Assembly (NCBI GenBank): GCA_944474755.1
Contig: OX104124.1
Span: 43,477,342-43,541,341, forward strand
Source: Limnoperna fortunei
Lineage: Eukaryota; Mollusca; Bivalvia; Mytilida; Modiolidae
Length of the DNA stretch: 64,000 nt
Direction of reading: 5' to 3'
Positions 35,927 to 47,736 of this stretch are shown here, one piece after another; positions within the stretch are counted from its first letter, which is position 1, and the number at the start of each line of letters is the position of its first letter. The translations under genes were made by a program, and so were the position numbers. The notes beneath the pieces are model-generated. The model was not told the DNA's origin and made no database searches. It saw only the letters and a list, made by a program, of their open reading frames with translations.

Positions 35927-36300
35927 AAACAAATAATATAATTTTTTATAAGACTTATTTGCTCATGTGAAGCATGTGAAGTAAATTTTATAAGTTTTTT
36001 TATCAACTTGTTTTATTTCCGCAAATGTATTCTATATTGCACGCAATTCTAACTGAAAAGGGTAATGTAGAACCGTTGTGAGTATCCGGTTTATTTTGAC
36101 TCCATTAGTTACCGACGAGAACCGTCAAAAACCTATAAAAAAGTATAACTGCGATAACCAGCTATTTTGCTATACTATTGTTACATTGATTGCAATGACT
36201 GATAAGAACTAGAAGAAACACGTTAAATTGATTATTTTATTAAATAAATGTATGAATAAGGTTATTGTGTATTACAAAGTACGTTCAATATTCGTAGCCT

Positions 36301-36840
36301 TTAATAAACGTAAGTTTTATCAGGACTGGTCTTTTGTGATGTAATAATTTTCCAAAATTTGTTAGATGTAAATTTAATATGGCGATTGACAATACTGGGC
36401 CTTAAAACCGGGTGTTGTAGGGGTTGACCGGTTTCAAGTACGGTATGTACAAAAAGTCTAAAAGCTTTCTTTGACGAAGTTTCGTATTCCCTTTTCAGCA
36501 TCTTGTTAACATCAGTGTGTTTTATGTGGTAATCATTAAATCTTGTGAATCTTGGTTTGTATCGCTTAAACAAACTTCTAATGAAAACTTCATGGACTCC
36601 GTGTCCGTGATCAGTTACAATGTCTATAACAAATTTTCGTATGCCTTAAACACGTGTTCAGCACTAGTGGATTTAGCAATGTCGTTGCCGCCAATTTGAA
36701 TAAAAACAATAGTTGGTCTATAAAAATAGTTGAAAGAGTTTGTCGCTGTCTGCCAAATTGTATGCAGTGGAATCACTTAATTCGGCGACATGCAGGTCTA
36801 TTTTGTTAAAGTATTAAAGGTTGTGATTCTGAAGTCGTCC
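36301..36840 (-). pseudogene. SGNH-hydrolase-like fragment, decayed (left block)
   Basis: On the minus strand, shifted frames give PTIVFIQIGGNDIAKSTSAE (GGND-type block near 36681-36692), preceded by LHVAELSDSTAYNLADSDK and followed in another frame by RSLFKRYKPRFTRFNDYHI and HTDVNKMLKREYE. The block order resembles SGNH/GDSL-type esterase domains common in invertebrate genomes. Frame changes and stops between the blocks show it is broken. The match is from memory of the fold family. Confidence 0.45.
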
Positions 36841-38039
36841 TATTAAGCTATGGCTAATAACAGCAAGAGTCGTTTTTCATGTATAAAAACTGAAAAATAT
36901 TAAATAAAATTATTTACAATTGGCAATTTAAATACATTTTGTGCTTTGAACATTACTCAAAATGATACACGGAAGATTTCTTTTATCTTAATTTATTAAA
37001 CTTTTTTTCATCAGGACAAATGGTGTAAATTGGAGTGTGATGTCTTAAATATTCAAGCGAGTGTAAACATTAACGACGTGTGACCAATTTCATATCTAGT
37101 TGTATATATCTACAATTGTATTTATTTAAAACAACATTTGAAAAATTTGATTAAAACCCTGAATATTTATTTTCTTAAAATTACAGTTCACCTTGAGCTG
37201 TTCGCTTAAATACTATGACAATTTGGAATATTTTAGAAGGCATCTTTGTCTTTAATTGTGGTTTTATAAATCTTTATAATAACTCTAAATAATTAGTGGT
37301 ATATTTTTAAATGTAAATATTTTGTTTTACTGTTTTATTGTTTATAAATGAAGATAATAACAAAATACCTGAAACTGTCAGAAGAGACAATCCACAAAGT
37401 CCAGGAAACCGGCAAACTTCAGAACCAACAACCAAAAATACAGTTACTACAGCAATGGTCCTGATTTGATAGAAATGGTGAATTAAACCAGTTTTATGGC
37501 ATGCCAAATCTCCCGCTTCCATTACTGTAGAATGTGAGTTGGATAGTTGATTAAAATAGATGGGTATCATATACCACGAAACATGTCATATTTATGTAAT
37601 TATTTACTTTTATATTTATTGCACTTTTTTGTTCAAATTTAAAACTAATTAATATCTATCCATGTGGTGTTTATAACAATTACTGCAATGAGCCATTGAT
37701 ACAGCTCACTGATTGACTTACAAATTTATATTTCTGTCAATAATCTGGTGACACTTAATAGTATAAAAAAATCAAGACAAACATTTCTTTAAATAAAAGT
37801 ATTACATTTTGTACATAAATTGGGGGATGACTAAACATTATTGAAAACTATGGGGTTCACCCCACGTAGTTCATAGCAAGGACATGGGTCCTTTCGATTA
37901 TATATATATTTTTATAATGTATATAATGCATGAAATTATGGTCGAAATCTGAAACACACTATGAATTACACATTGCTAAAACAGGGTCGACTTTCACTTG
38001 AAATCATGGGTATCGCCGCATTTATTGCCGTGATTTCCA

Positions 38040-38290
38040 AAAAGCAGAGATTTGGACCGGTTTTGTCCACTGGACACTTTTGTTTTGTGACAATTGAAAA
38101 GCAGCGACTTTGACCATTTTTGTCCACTAGACATTTTTGTCACGTGACATTTAAAAATATAGATTTTGACCGTTTTTGTCAATTTGATCAGAGCAGAAAT
38201 TTGGACCGTTTTTGTCCACTTGGAAACAGCTAGAGAATGACAATATTTAATGCAGAGATTTGGACAAACTTCTGTCCAGTCAAAGTGGTC
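38040..38290 (+). repeat. Degenerate tandem repeat, four to five units of about 55 bases
   Basis: Units begin with variants of GCAGAGATTTGGACC and contain GTTTTTGTCCACT or similar (about 38045, 38100, 38155, 38195, 38252). The unit is unevenly spaced and diverged. It lies in a stretch absent from the right duplicated block. Confidence 0.6.
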
Positions 38291-39547
38291 AAAATAACTG
38301 GTTTTATGTAAAAAACAGATAGTTTGTTATCTCTAAAACAAAGATTTCGACAAGAGATGTGGTCTGCTTTAAGTTAACTTTACGTTATGTTAGGACTGCA
38401 CCTAACTGAATATATTGTTCAAATCATTAACAGGTGCGTGGAAAAATCCATTTTGGTGTGCAGCATACGATAACAAAAGTCGTTCTTTTTAACGTTCCAA
38501 CAATTCAGTTAAATTTACGATAACTTTTGATATGTTCCATAAATTTTGTCATCTTTGCAGTTTTCTGTATTGTAAAGCGTAAAATTAATCTGCCAATTTA
38601 GTTTTCCCTATTTGGACCTGCGTGTGATAAAATTGTCCACATTCTAAAAACTACGCTGAAAGATTGGTTGATGTCGATGTCTGAAAGTTTTCTAGATAAA
38701 ACATTTAATTAAAACGAATTAATATTTTTTTAGAAAGATAGGAAACTTAAAAAATTTGGGTTATGCAAATTTACAATATAGTGTTACTAAATTTAGCAGT
38801 TTTATTTATTTTAGATTTTGTATCATAGACAATGGTCCAAAGATCTAAAAAAAACGCCCTTGTCTGATATTTATTTATTATCGAACCCGGAAACAAAAAG
38901 TGATTATGTATTTGAAATAACGCAGTGAGCAAGACCAATAAATATTATGCCACAAAAATGACTTAAAATGATCGAGAAATTTAAATTTTGAGATACTCGA
39001 AGTTAATTAAGTAAGTAATTTATATTATCGTTTATGGGATCTATTTTGATTTCTTTACCACATATTTAAGGCTTTTGATGTTTTAATTTAATTGAGTAAT
39101 TTAGCTTTTTTAAATGTTGCAAATTGTATCTATTTAACGCTTAAAGAATTTTCTGCTGGGTATTATGCTCTTCTTCATAGATACAAAATGATTGTCACAA
39201 AGTTAATGTTTTAGTTTAAATTCAGTAGCTTTGCCTTTATATGTCCAAACATATACATCGTTTTGTACGTAAATGGTACAGGAAATGATTAGCTTTCATA
39301 ATTTTTTTTTAAAAGCTGTTCTAGGATGAGGTGTTTTCTACGTTTTTACGTCGGATTTCAAGTTTGTGTCTAATTTATAGAACCCTGCAGTATCAGCACG
39401 ACGTAAAACATCTTACTCCATGTGACTGCTTGTTTAGATATTGTCATTTTCTAATTTACTCGCATCGGATACAATTGTGGAATAATGCTTTTTATAAAGT
39501 GTATGTTACATGGCTTTGAACTTGTGTTTAAGCTCTAAAAATAGAGT

Positions 39548-39915
39548 ATGGGAGAAACTCATATTGCTGAATGTTTAAAAAAAAACTATTACCGAGTCAA
39601 ACACTTTTCTGGCGGATATTTGGCACGAGACAGTGTTGAATCATCTTCATTTCATTAATGACTTTGTTGAAAACAAATCCCACGATTCCGCAAATGTTAC
39701 AACAGAAAATGCCAGAAAGATTTGCAGGAGAAATGCAAAATGCTCACTAAGACACACTACCTTATTCGAGAATGCTGATCTGCAGGGAGATCGTCCAAGT
39801 ATTCAACAGGCGTCAACTACTCATCAAAAATGTGTTCTTCCTATGTTTGTCCCTCCTTGGACGCCAGAGACCCTTATAACAGATGATTTCTTAGATTCAT
39901 TTGCAATTCCAAGAG
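39548..39915 (+). pseudogene. Gene 3, exon 1: N-terminal module, frameshifted
   Basis: Homologous to the first exons at 3396 and 21284, with the same start region, DIWH, FINDFVENKS, a basic RRNAKCSLR segment and the closing PPWTPETLITDDFLDSFAIP, followed by a donor (AGAG|GTAGC). After the ATG at 39548 a run of nine A (39577-39585) throws the frame off; the paralogs have shorter runs. The rest is open in the shifted frame. The broken start means no normal N-terminus can be made. Confidence 0.78.
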
Positions 39916-40101
39916 GTAGCTATCAAAACTGCAAAAGAAATATTTTTATATATTTATATATTTTCCGTTTTAAACAACCATTCAGCTAATATATGGAACA
40001 ATCAACAATATAAAGTTCAATATGTATAATCAATTTATTTTCGACACAATCATCGCATTATTTTCTTGCGTTTCATTCTACTATTTAACTATTACTTCAA
40101 A

Positions 40102-40252
40102 CAGGGTGAGCTCGACTCCAATCCTTATGGACAAGAATCACATGTTTTGTCCGAGTACTCTGGTTTTCTCCCCAATAAAAACTTAACGATATAGCTAAAA
40201 ATAACTGAAAGAGGCGGTAAACACCATTCAAACAAATAACAAACAAACAATA
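40102..40252 (+). mobile_element. 5'-truncated SINE within the gene 3 intron
   Basis: Matches only the 3' half of the SINEs at 14924 and 33505: CTCGACTCCAATCC, GGTTTTCTCCCC, ATAGCTAAAAATAACTGAAA, then the CAAACAAAT-rich tail. The tRNA-like head with its A and B boxes is missing. It lies between the two exons of gene 3. Confidence 0.7.
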
Positions 40253-40536
40253 ATCTTATACTAAGATAAGATCTTTTTCCTTGAACATTCTAGCCAGAAA
40301 TGTTAGATATCTAACTGACAATATCATTTTGACATTTGGTTATACTTCAGAATAATTTGATATTTACACACTTTAGTTATTTTAAGTGGATTATAAGCTG
40401 TTAATATGTTAAACTTCTAATATATTTGATCAATTTCGAAACGGATTTAAACGACAAATGAAAAGGCTTACTTTTTATCTGATAACTTTAATAGATTTTT
40501 TTCTTGTGAAGTTTATTTTGCCTTATTTTATATAAG

Positions 40537-42642
40537 TACCAAGAGAAAAAGACAAAATACGTTTTACAAATATTCGAATAACTGTTATAACTACCTTTGT
40601 TATTGCATCGGAAGTGAACGTAATGTTAAATTAAGGCGATGGTTTCTACCAAAGAGATTCATTATGAATAACAAGGATGGTTTGACATGTGAAGTCATCA
40701 GTAGTAAGGCTGAAGGATTAGATATGGAAGGGAGTGATATTGATTTAATGACAATATTTGATAAATATGGTGCTGCATGCGAACAAATCGAGTCATCTGC
40801 ATTAAACAACGAGACTGTTAGAATGCAATATAAATCGTCAAATATTTCCCCTGGGTATGTGTTAGTAGAAATTTGCATAATGGGTAGAAATTGTTCTCTT
40901 TCAAGTTCTTTATTTAAAGATTTGGGGATAAGGGCTTTCCATAATAGTAAATACATATGGAGCACAAAGGCACACGGTCCAGCCCTTGCAAAAGCACCAC
41001 TTGGAATGGACACTGATTTAGTCCTAGCTTTTAAAACTGAAACGTGGCCTGAAATTGCTAACGAATGGATACTACGCGAACGGAAGTTTGGATGGCGTGC
41101 CAAGAAACCATCAACGATATAGCTAACAAAGGATGTTGCATTGTTCCTGTTGGTAGCAAGGCATGCAAACAAACCAATGAAACTGAATGGAGACTGTCTT
41201 TCGCTTTGGCAGAAAAAGATCTATTTTTTTCTTTTTATCACACCCAACTTTTAGTTTACGGATTATTAAAGCTTATACTGAAAGAAGTAGTAAACCCTAC
41301 AAAAGAAATATCATAATTGCTGTGTTCTTACTTTTTAAAAACAACATTATTCTGGATGATTGAGGAAACACATGCCTGTCTCTGGAAACCTCAGTTAATA
41401 ATATTATGTTTTCAACTATGTCTTGAACGTTTAATTCAGTTTATAGTCGAAGAAAATTGTCCAAATTTTTTTGTTCGCACAAATAACATGTTTCAGGGGA
41501 GATTTCTGAATGGAAAAGAACAGTTGCTACAAATATTATGTGGCATTTCATGTAGAGAGATTAGTTTAATTGTGGAAAGTAAAACGATAAATAAACTTAA
41601 GTGTTTCATCAAACAACCTTTTACGCAAAAATGGCAAGATTTATGGGAAATAACTTCACACGTTTTTGAATTAATATACTGTTGCAAAATGGCTGTAGGT
41701 TATGCATGTAACAAGAAAGACATTTATTATCGAAGATGGCTTAAGTCACTCCTTGAGGTGCCAATCGTTAGAAAAAAATTTCGCAAAGAAATATGTCATT
41801 TTATAGATTATCTACAGACACATATTTCATCCAACGACAACAAAAATGTCTATAGCATGCATAAATTGCACTTATATCTGTTGTGTGATGGATGCAATTC
41901 TGATCCTGTAGCCGGAACATTATTATTTGCTTCCTGGTTGTACAATAATGGAAAATTAATTGAATGTTTGGAATTCGCAGATCTGGCTTTCGAAAGATTA
42001 AATACATTTTCAGAATTCTTATTTTATTGTACACCTAAAATTAATTTCGCAACTGAAGTTGATTTTATTGAACATGCACTTCGTTTTAGAAAGTCAAAAG
42101 CGGTAGGATTTTATGAAACTTCTTGTCTACTTCCAATTGAAATAAAACGCGCGTTTCTTGTCATGAAAACATGGCTGGCTGGATATGAAGATCAATTATT
42201 AGAAAACTTAATATTTTATCCAGAGCCATACTACCATTTTCTTAGATTTTTGTGCTTGTACAAATTGGAGGACATAGAACGCAGCTAAGATGAACTGGCA
42301 GCATTAGACTGCAATAACCATGAAAGAAGTCGTATGAATGTCCTTTTACGATTTGCCGGATATATGGCAAAATACAGAATAGGTCATGAAGGGACAAGTC
42401 ATACAAATATTTTATTGGACATTATTCCGAATTTCTTTAGACTTTCTGAGGGGATAAATATGTCACATGTAATGAGTTTGCAACAACAATTGGACAAAAT
42501 AGGCATTGATCCATCCTTTTTTCAGAAGCTTTTGCAGCAAAATATTACACAAGATTGGCTACATTATGGGATCTATACATCATACAATTTATATCTGGAT
42601 GACAAGGTGCAGAGATATAGACACATACTGTATTGTCAATAA
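40537..42642 (+). pseudogene. Gene 3, exon 2: Mab-21-type nucleotidyltransferase pseudogene
   Basis: Aligns with the intact exon at 23606-25686 across its length, including SSKAEGLDMEGSDIDLM (the GS motif is changed to SS, one more sign of decay), GCCIVPVG, WRLSFALAEKDL, SYFLKTTLFW and the C-terminal ASWLYNNGKLIECLEFADLA. Lesions seen: the splice junction has lost one base (TATAAG|TACC against TGTAG|GTAAC), putting the exons out of phase; one base is lost near 41095-41099; a GAA-to-TAA stop occurs at 41314; and a second TAA stop occurs at 42286. Together with the exon 1 frameshift this makes at least five disabling changes. The frames between them remain open, so decay is fairly recent. Confidence 0.85.
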
Positions 42643-44939
42643 TACTAGACGGAATCGATTCTGAGAATGAAGTAATTTGAACATCGTGATTGGACCATTC
42701 ATTTCTAACGTTTTCAGTCATTTTCTATGCGTAGAATGCTATTTATTGCTTGAAGTGTCTTGGTGATTAAAGGGTGATAATGTAACTTATTGTAAAGATT
42801 AAATTATGTGAAAGAAGCAACATTTATATTCTGGAAAACAACCTTATAAATAATAACGCATCTTTTTTATTTAATTTTGTTTATTACCTTATTTGGTATA
42901 CGGTACTGTAATATTTGTGTTATCGGTTGTGCTGATTTATAATGTATTACATGTATTCTGTTTACTATTTTAAGACCTGCCACTTTAAACATTGGCGCAA
43001 ATGTTTTAGCTTCTATCAACCTAACGGAGGATCTCAAGTGCTCGACTTACGGATCTGACCAGTGCGTCCCAAGATTTTGGGATGTCAGGTTATAATAATG
43101 AAAGCGTAACTGTGTAGCGTGTTTGTAGGCTAACACACTCAGTAATGCAAAAAATCCATGGCTAAGGATATAACTAGTTAGTGAATATCACCTAGTCTGA
43201 TATTTGTGTGAATCTCAAATTTAATTGAATAGATGACCTGTACGATAACACTTCTGAAATTCAAAAAAGAAATAACATCGTCGAAATATTATATTGAAAT
43301 ATTTGTGTTTTAAATGAGTTGTATGCATAGCAGACTATTAAGACGTCAGCTAGAGGTTGAACATTATTTTTAGAATAACAATTTCTACTGCCTGTTGAAA
43401 ATTGTGCCCAACATTTTAATAAGAAATTCCAGCATAGTAATGATTGTGCTTTCAATTTGAAGCTTTACGCAGAGATACTAGGGCTACTTTACTAACAGAC
43501 ATTAAGCCCATGTCATAAATAGTATCATACAAATATAGCACACTGTTAGATGCTTCATTAGCAGGATTTCGACGATTTAGGCAATAAATTTAGTTTTTGT
43601 TTTAAGGGAATTTGGTGTGAAAAACGGGTTTTGAAAAATATATTTTGTATCTAAATGGAAACAAAACGAAAACAAATATAATTCGGCTCCATCAGTGCAA
43701 TTGCAGTGCTTTTTTTACGTAAACTTTTATTTAGGCTCTACGTGGATTTCAAATTTACACTTAGGGTAATGTATTTATATTTCAGTGTATAGGTTTTTAG
43801 GAATGACGCGAACATACTATGTACAATACACAGACTAGTTACTGGCAAAATGATGGACTAAGATACGAAATACAATACGTAATAACGTAATAGGATATAC
43901 ACTTTTTTCACTTCGGTAGTAAGAACTAGCGCAATTGATGGAAATTTGACATAAAAAATATTGTGATCAGTGAAAAATATTCATTCGAAATTGCAAAATT
44001 GCATTTAGCCTTATTATAGATTGAACTCCAAGTGTGAGGTAAGATCATGAGAAGCGTCAACAAATATCGAAGTTAAAAAGAACTCTTCGTGGAACTAACT
44101 TATTTGAAATGCAGGAAAATCTGTAGAACTCCTACGAACACACGATGATTTTAGGAAGCTTATAAAATCATTAAATCAGTATAAATAACTCAGTATTATG
44201 CATGTTTAACTTCTTCCGAAGGTTTCTCTTAAAGAAATGAAAGGACCGGCATCAAATTTTTGACACAGAAGTTCTGATCAAGTGTGCTGGCTGAACAATA
44301 TTTTTCCGCTGATGACAGATACAGGCACTGTAAATTTGTGGGACAAGCTCCACATTACAAGGCGGATGGAAGAGCCAATTGGTAGCATTAGCTGTTACTG
44401 GTCTATTCTAAACGAAAGAAATTAATAATGATAATTTAGCTGTGTATTACATATTAAACAAATTGTTATATCAATTTAGGGTTACTATCATGTGCATATA
44501 CATATATAAAGGAAACATTTTTGTGTGCTATACAACCACTCAAATTTTGATATTCGCCTTGATAAGAGTGATTACATATGATGTTATGTTTGTCAAACTC
44601 TAAACAATATTTTAAAGCACATATTAATGTACATTTAACTGTGTGCCAGTAACTATTATGATTATTACACATTGCAACTTATCTAGAAAGCAAAGAAATA
44701 AACACAGATGTGTTTGATGACACATGAAATAGTGATTTCATGTACCATCATTGTTACTTATTCATTTGAATAACATATTTTTCATCTTGCAGTCTTGCAG
44801 AAGAAATTGCTGATCATTGTCTTTTCTCAATCTCCAATTCATTTTTTGGTTATCAAGTTGTCCTTGACTTGAATATATTCTTTTTCACTTTTTATTTTTT
44901 GCCAAAGAAAATATTCCAATTCTCTAAATTTCAGAATAC
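42643..44939. other. Intergenic DNA downstream of gene 3
   Basis: AT-rich, about 2.3 kb, with no gene, RNA or repeat I can support. Small frames at 43261-43455 and 44466-44672 (both minus) show no domain. Confidence 0.45.
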
Positions 44940-47526
44940 ATAAAAACGTTGTCAAAAGAAAACTGGTACATCTAGTCAATGAGTTTTCTCTAATATATGG
45001 TCTGATAATCTGCATCTCCCACCCCGAGAAAACTGAATAAACAAATAATATGATTTTCTACAAAAATATTTTGTAAAAAATGTGAAGTTAATGTTATTTG
45101 TTTTGGTACTGCAGATCCTATATTGCACGTAATACTAACTGAAAAGGGTAACGCAGTGCCGTTGCGAGTGTCCAGTTTATTTACCAACAATTTCCAGCTT
45201 ATCCACTATACGACTGTTACATTGATTCTAATGGCTGATGAGAACTATGAGGGCACACATATAAAATGGTTTTGTTTATTAAATAAATATATCTATTAAG
45301 TTTATGTGTATTAAATTCATTAATTGTAAACTTTATTTAACGTAGGATTTATCATAACTGATTATATTCCATGTAATAATTTTTCCAAGTTTGTTCAATG
45401 TAAATTCAATATGGCCGCTGACAAAACTGAGCTGTTGATGTGGAATAGTTTTAAATACGTAATGTTATACAACGACAAAAAAAGCGTTATAACGTAAGAC
45501 TATGTAAAAACAACTAGAAGAGGTTTTAGTTTCATTTATTCTAAAATGTATCAAAACCTGAATTTAACGATATATTTACAGAATAATGCAAGTTTTTTCT
45601 CTTTGGCATAAACTTGCTCAGAATGCTATGTCAGATGGATACAATAAAAAAAACGTGTTGGATTGTCCAGTCATCTTAGTTTCGAAACAGCTGTGTTTGA
45701 CGAAGTTTCGTATTTATTTTTTTATCTTGTTTACCTCAGTGTGTTTCATCTCATAGTCACTAAATGTTGTCAATCCGGGTTTGTATCGCGGAAACAAACT
45801 TCTAATGATAACTTCATGAAATATGTGATTAGCTACAAGAACTGTAATACAATTTCGTATTCTCTAAAAACGTGTTCAGCATTGGTGGATATACCAATGT
45901 CATTGCTGCCGATCTGAATAAAAATTCTAGTTGGTCTTTAGAAAAATAGATGAAGGATCTTGATGCTATCTTCCTAATTTTTTTACAGCGGAACCACATT
46001 ATCCAGCGATATGTAGGTCTATTTGGTCAAAGTTTAGAAAAGTGTGATTATGAGTTCGTCTTATAAAGCTATTGCCATTAACAGCAATAGTCATATATGG
46101 TGTATAAAAATTGGAAAAATAGGATAGAAAAGGATTAATAACGGACTATTTTAAGTCCCTGGTCACATAGAAATTGACCAACGTCACTGCAGGTAGATTT
46201 CTCCACCTCGCAGTCGGCGATTTAATTGGACTTAACAGGCCACGGTTGATGTCTATTATCCGGGAAAGTAAGTTGATTACCAGACTTGTCACCTATATTA
46301 TATCTAGTTGGATATATCTACAGATGAATTTATTTAAAATTGCTTGTCAACCAACTCGAGTTAAAGTTTGAATACTTAATTCTTTCAAAATTACCGTTCA
46401 GCTTGAGCAGTTAAGCTGTGACAGTTTAGAATATGTTCAGAAGGCATTTTGGCTTTCATTGTGGTTTAATAAATCTTTATAATCATCTGAATGATTTTTC
46501 ATTTAAAATTGCACTTTAAATAACTGTTAATAATAAGTGTTACATTTTTAATGTAAACATTTTTTTCACTTCTGGTTTAGTGTTTATTAATTTTTTATGT
46601 AAATATTTATTTTTAATTATTTTTGGTTCAAATTTAAAACTATAACTGTTAACAATTAATATGGATATCTATCCATGTGGTGTTTGTAACACTAACTGCT
46701 CTGATGGTAGATGTGCGTGATAAATAAACAACTTACGGATTGACTTACAGATTTACGGTTTAATTTGTGATAACTTTTGATGTGTGCCATCAATTCTTGT
46801 CATCGTTGCAGTTTTGTGAAGCATAATGTCTATAAAGTAATCGTGCCAATTTAGTTTTCCTTTTTGGACCTGCGTCTGGTATAATTTTCCTCATTCTTAA
46901 ATTTACTATAAAAATGGTTGATGTCATTGTCTTAAAGTCTTTTTGAAGCGTTCAATAAAACATTAAATTAAACAAATTAATAATTTATGAAATAAATAAA
47001 AACTGAGATGCAGAGCTTTATTACTCTGGCATTAAAACACCAATTTTATTTACATTTCAGGTTTGAGTTTGTGATTAAACAAGTCACATCTCTATTTTCG
47101 TTCTAAACCTTTTAATATATTGTTACTTTATTCAGCAGTTTTATTTATTTAAGATATTGTATCATAGATAATGGTCCAAAAGTCTGAAATAAAAAAAATG
47201 TCCTTGTCTGATATTTATTTATTATCAAACCCGGAAACAAAAAGTAAAATGTGGTATTTGAAATAACACAGTGAGAGAGATCAAGCGATATAATGCCACA
47301 AAAATAACTTTAAATGATTGAGAAATAAAAAAAAATTGAGTTACTCGAAGTTTTTTAAGTTATGGGCTCTTTTTTATTTCTTTGCAACATATTTATAGCT
47401 TTTGATGTTTTTATTCAATTGAGTTTTTTTGTTAATTTAAATTTGCATATTGTATCTAATTAACGCTTAAGTAATTTTAATTTAAATAATTATGGTCTTC
47501 TTTATAGATACATGGTAATTGACATG
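44940..47526 (+). repeat. Right copy of the duplicated block (partner at 34800-39200)
   Basis: Shares ordered landmarks with the left block but lacks the 1 kb transposon and the tandem-repeat stretch, so it is shorter. The match reaches TTCTTTATAGATACATGG (about 47500), aligning with TTCTTCATAGATACAAAATG at about 39175. It then stops abruptly at GATGGCGGAC (about 47526), where the retrotransposon array begins. Confidence 0.78.
45690..45945 (-). pseudogene. SGNH-hydrolase-like fragment, decayed (right block)
   Basis: Paralog of the fragment at 36301-36840: on the minus strand PTRIFIQIGSNDIGISTNAE (GGND changed to GSND, near 45899-45910), then in another frame RSLFPRYKPGLTTFSDYEM and KHTEVNK. 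It has more stops than the left copy. Confidence 0.4.
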
Positions 47527-47736
47527 ATGGCGGACTTAATGAACGCACTGTGGATCGAGAGGGGAAATGTGGTGTGTTTAAGGGTATTCGTGAACTCTAA
47601 TATAGCAATGAGGTGTTAAATTCACTACGGAAAAGTGAATCAATTGAATGGGAAATAGCATAAGAAGAATAATAAACGAAACAGGAGTTTAAATGCAAAT
47701 TCAGGTTTGACTCCCCCTAGTAAACAAACAGTCAAC

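Larger units (their letters stand above)
34800..39200 (+). repeat. Left copy of a duplicated block (partner at 44940-47526)
   Basis: Landmarks occur in the same order in both copies: TTTTCTCTAAT followed by GATAATCTGCATCT (34865 / 44985), CTAACTGAAAAGGGTAA (36050 / 45132), a segment around TTTGTATCGC...AACAAACTTCTAATGA (36556 / 45780), ATCTATCCATGTGGTGTTT (37655 / 46669), CAATTTAGTTTTCC (38595 / 46848) and ATCATAGA...AATGGTCC (38822 / 47162). The left copy carries two extra pieces: a transposon at 34945-35926 and a repeat-bearing stretch around 37.8-38.5 kb. It ends about 350 bases before gene 3 exon 1. Confidence 0.8.
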
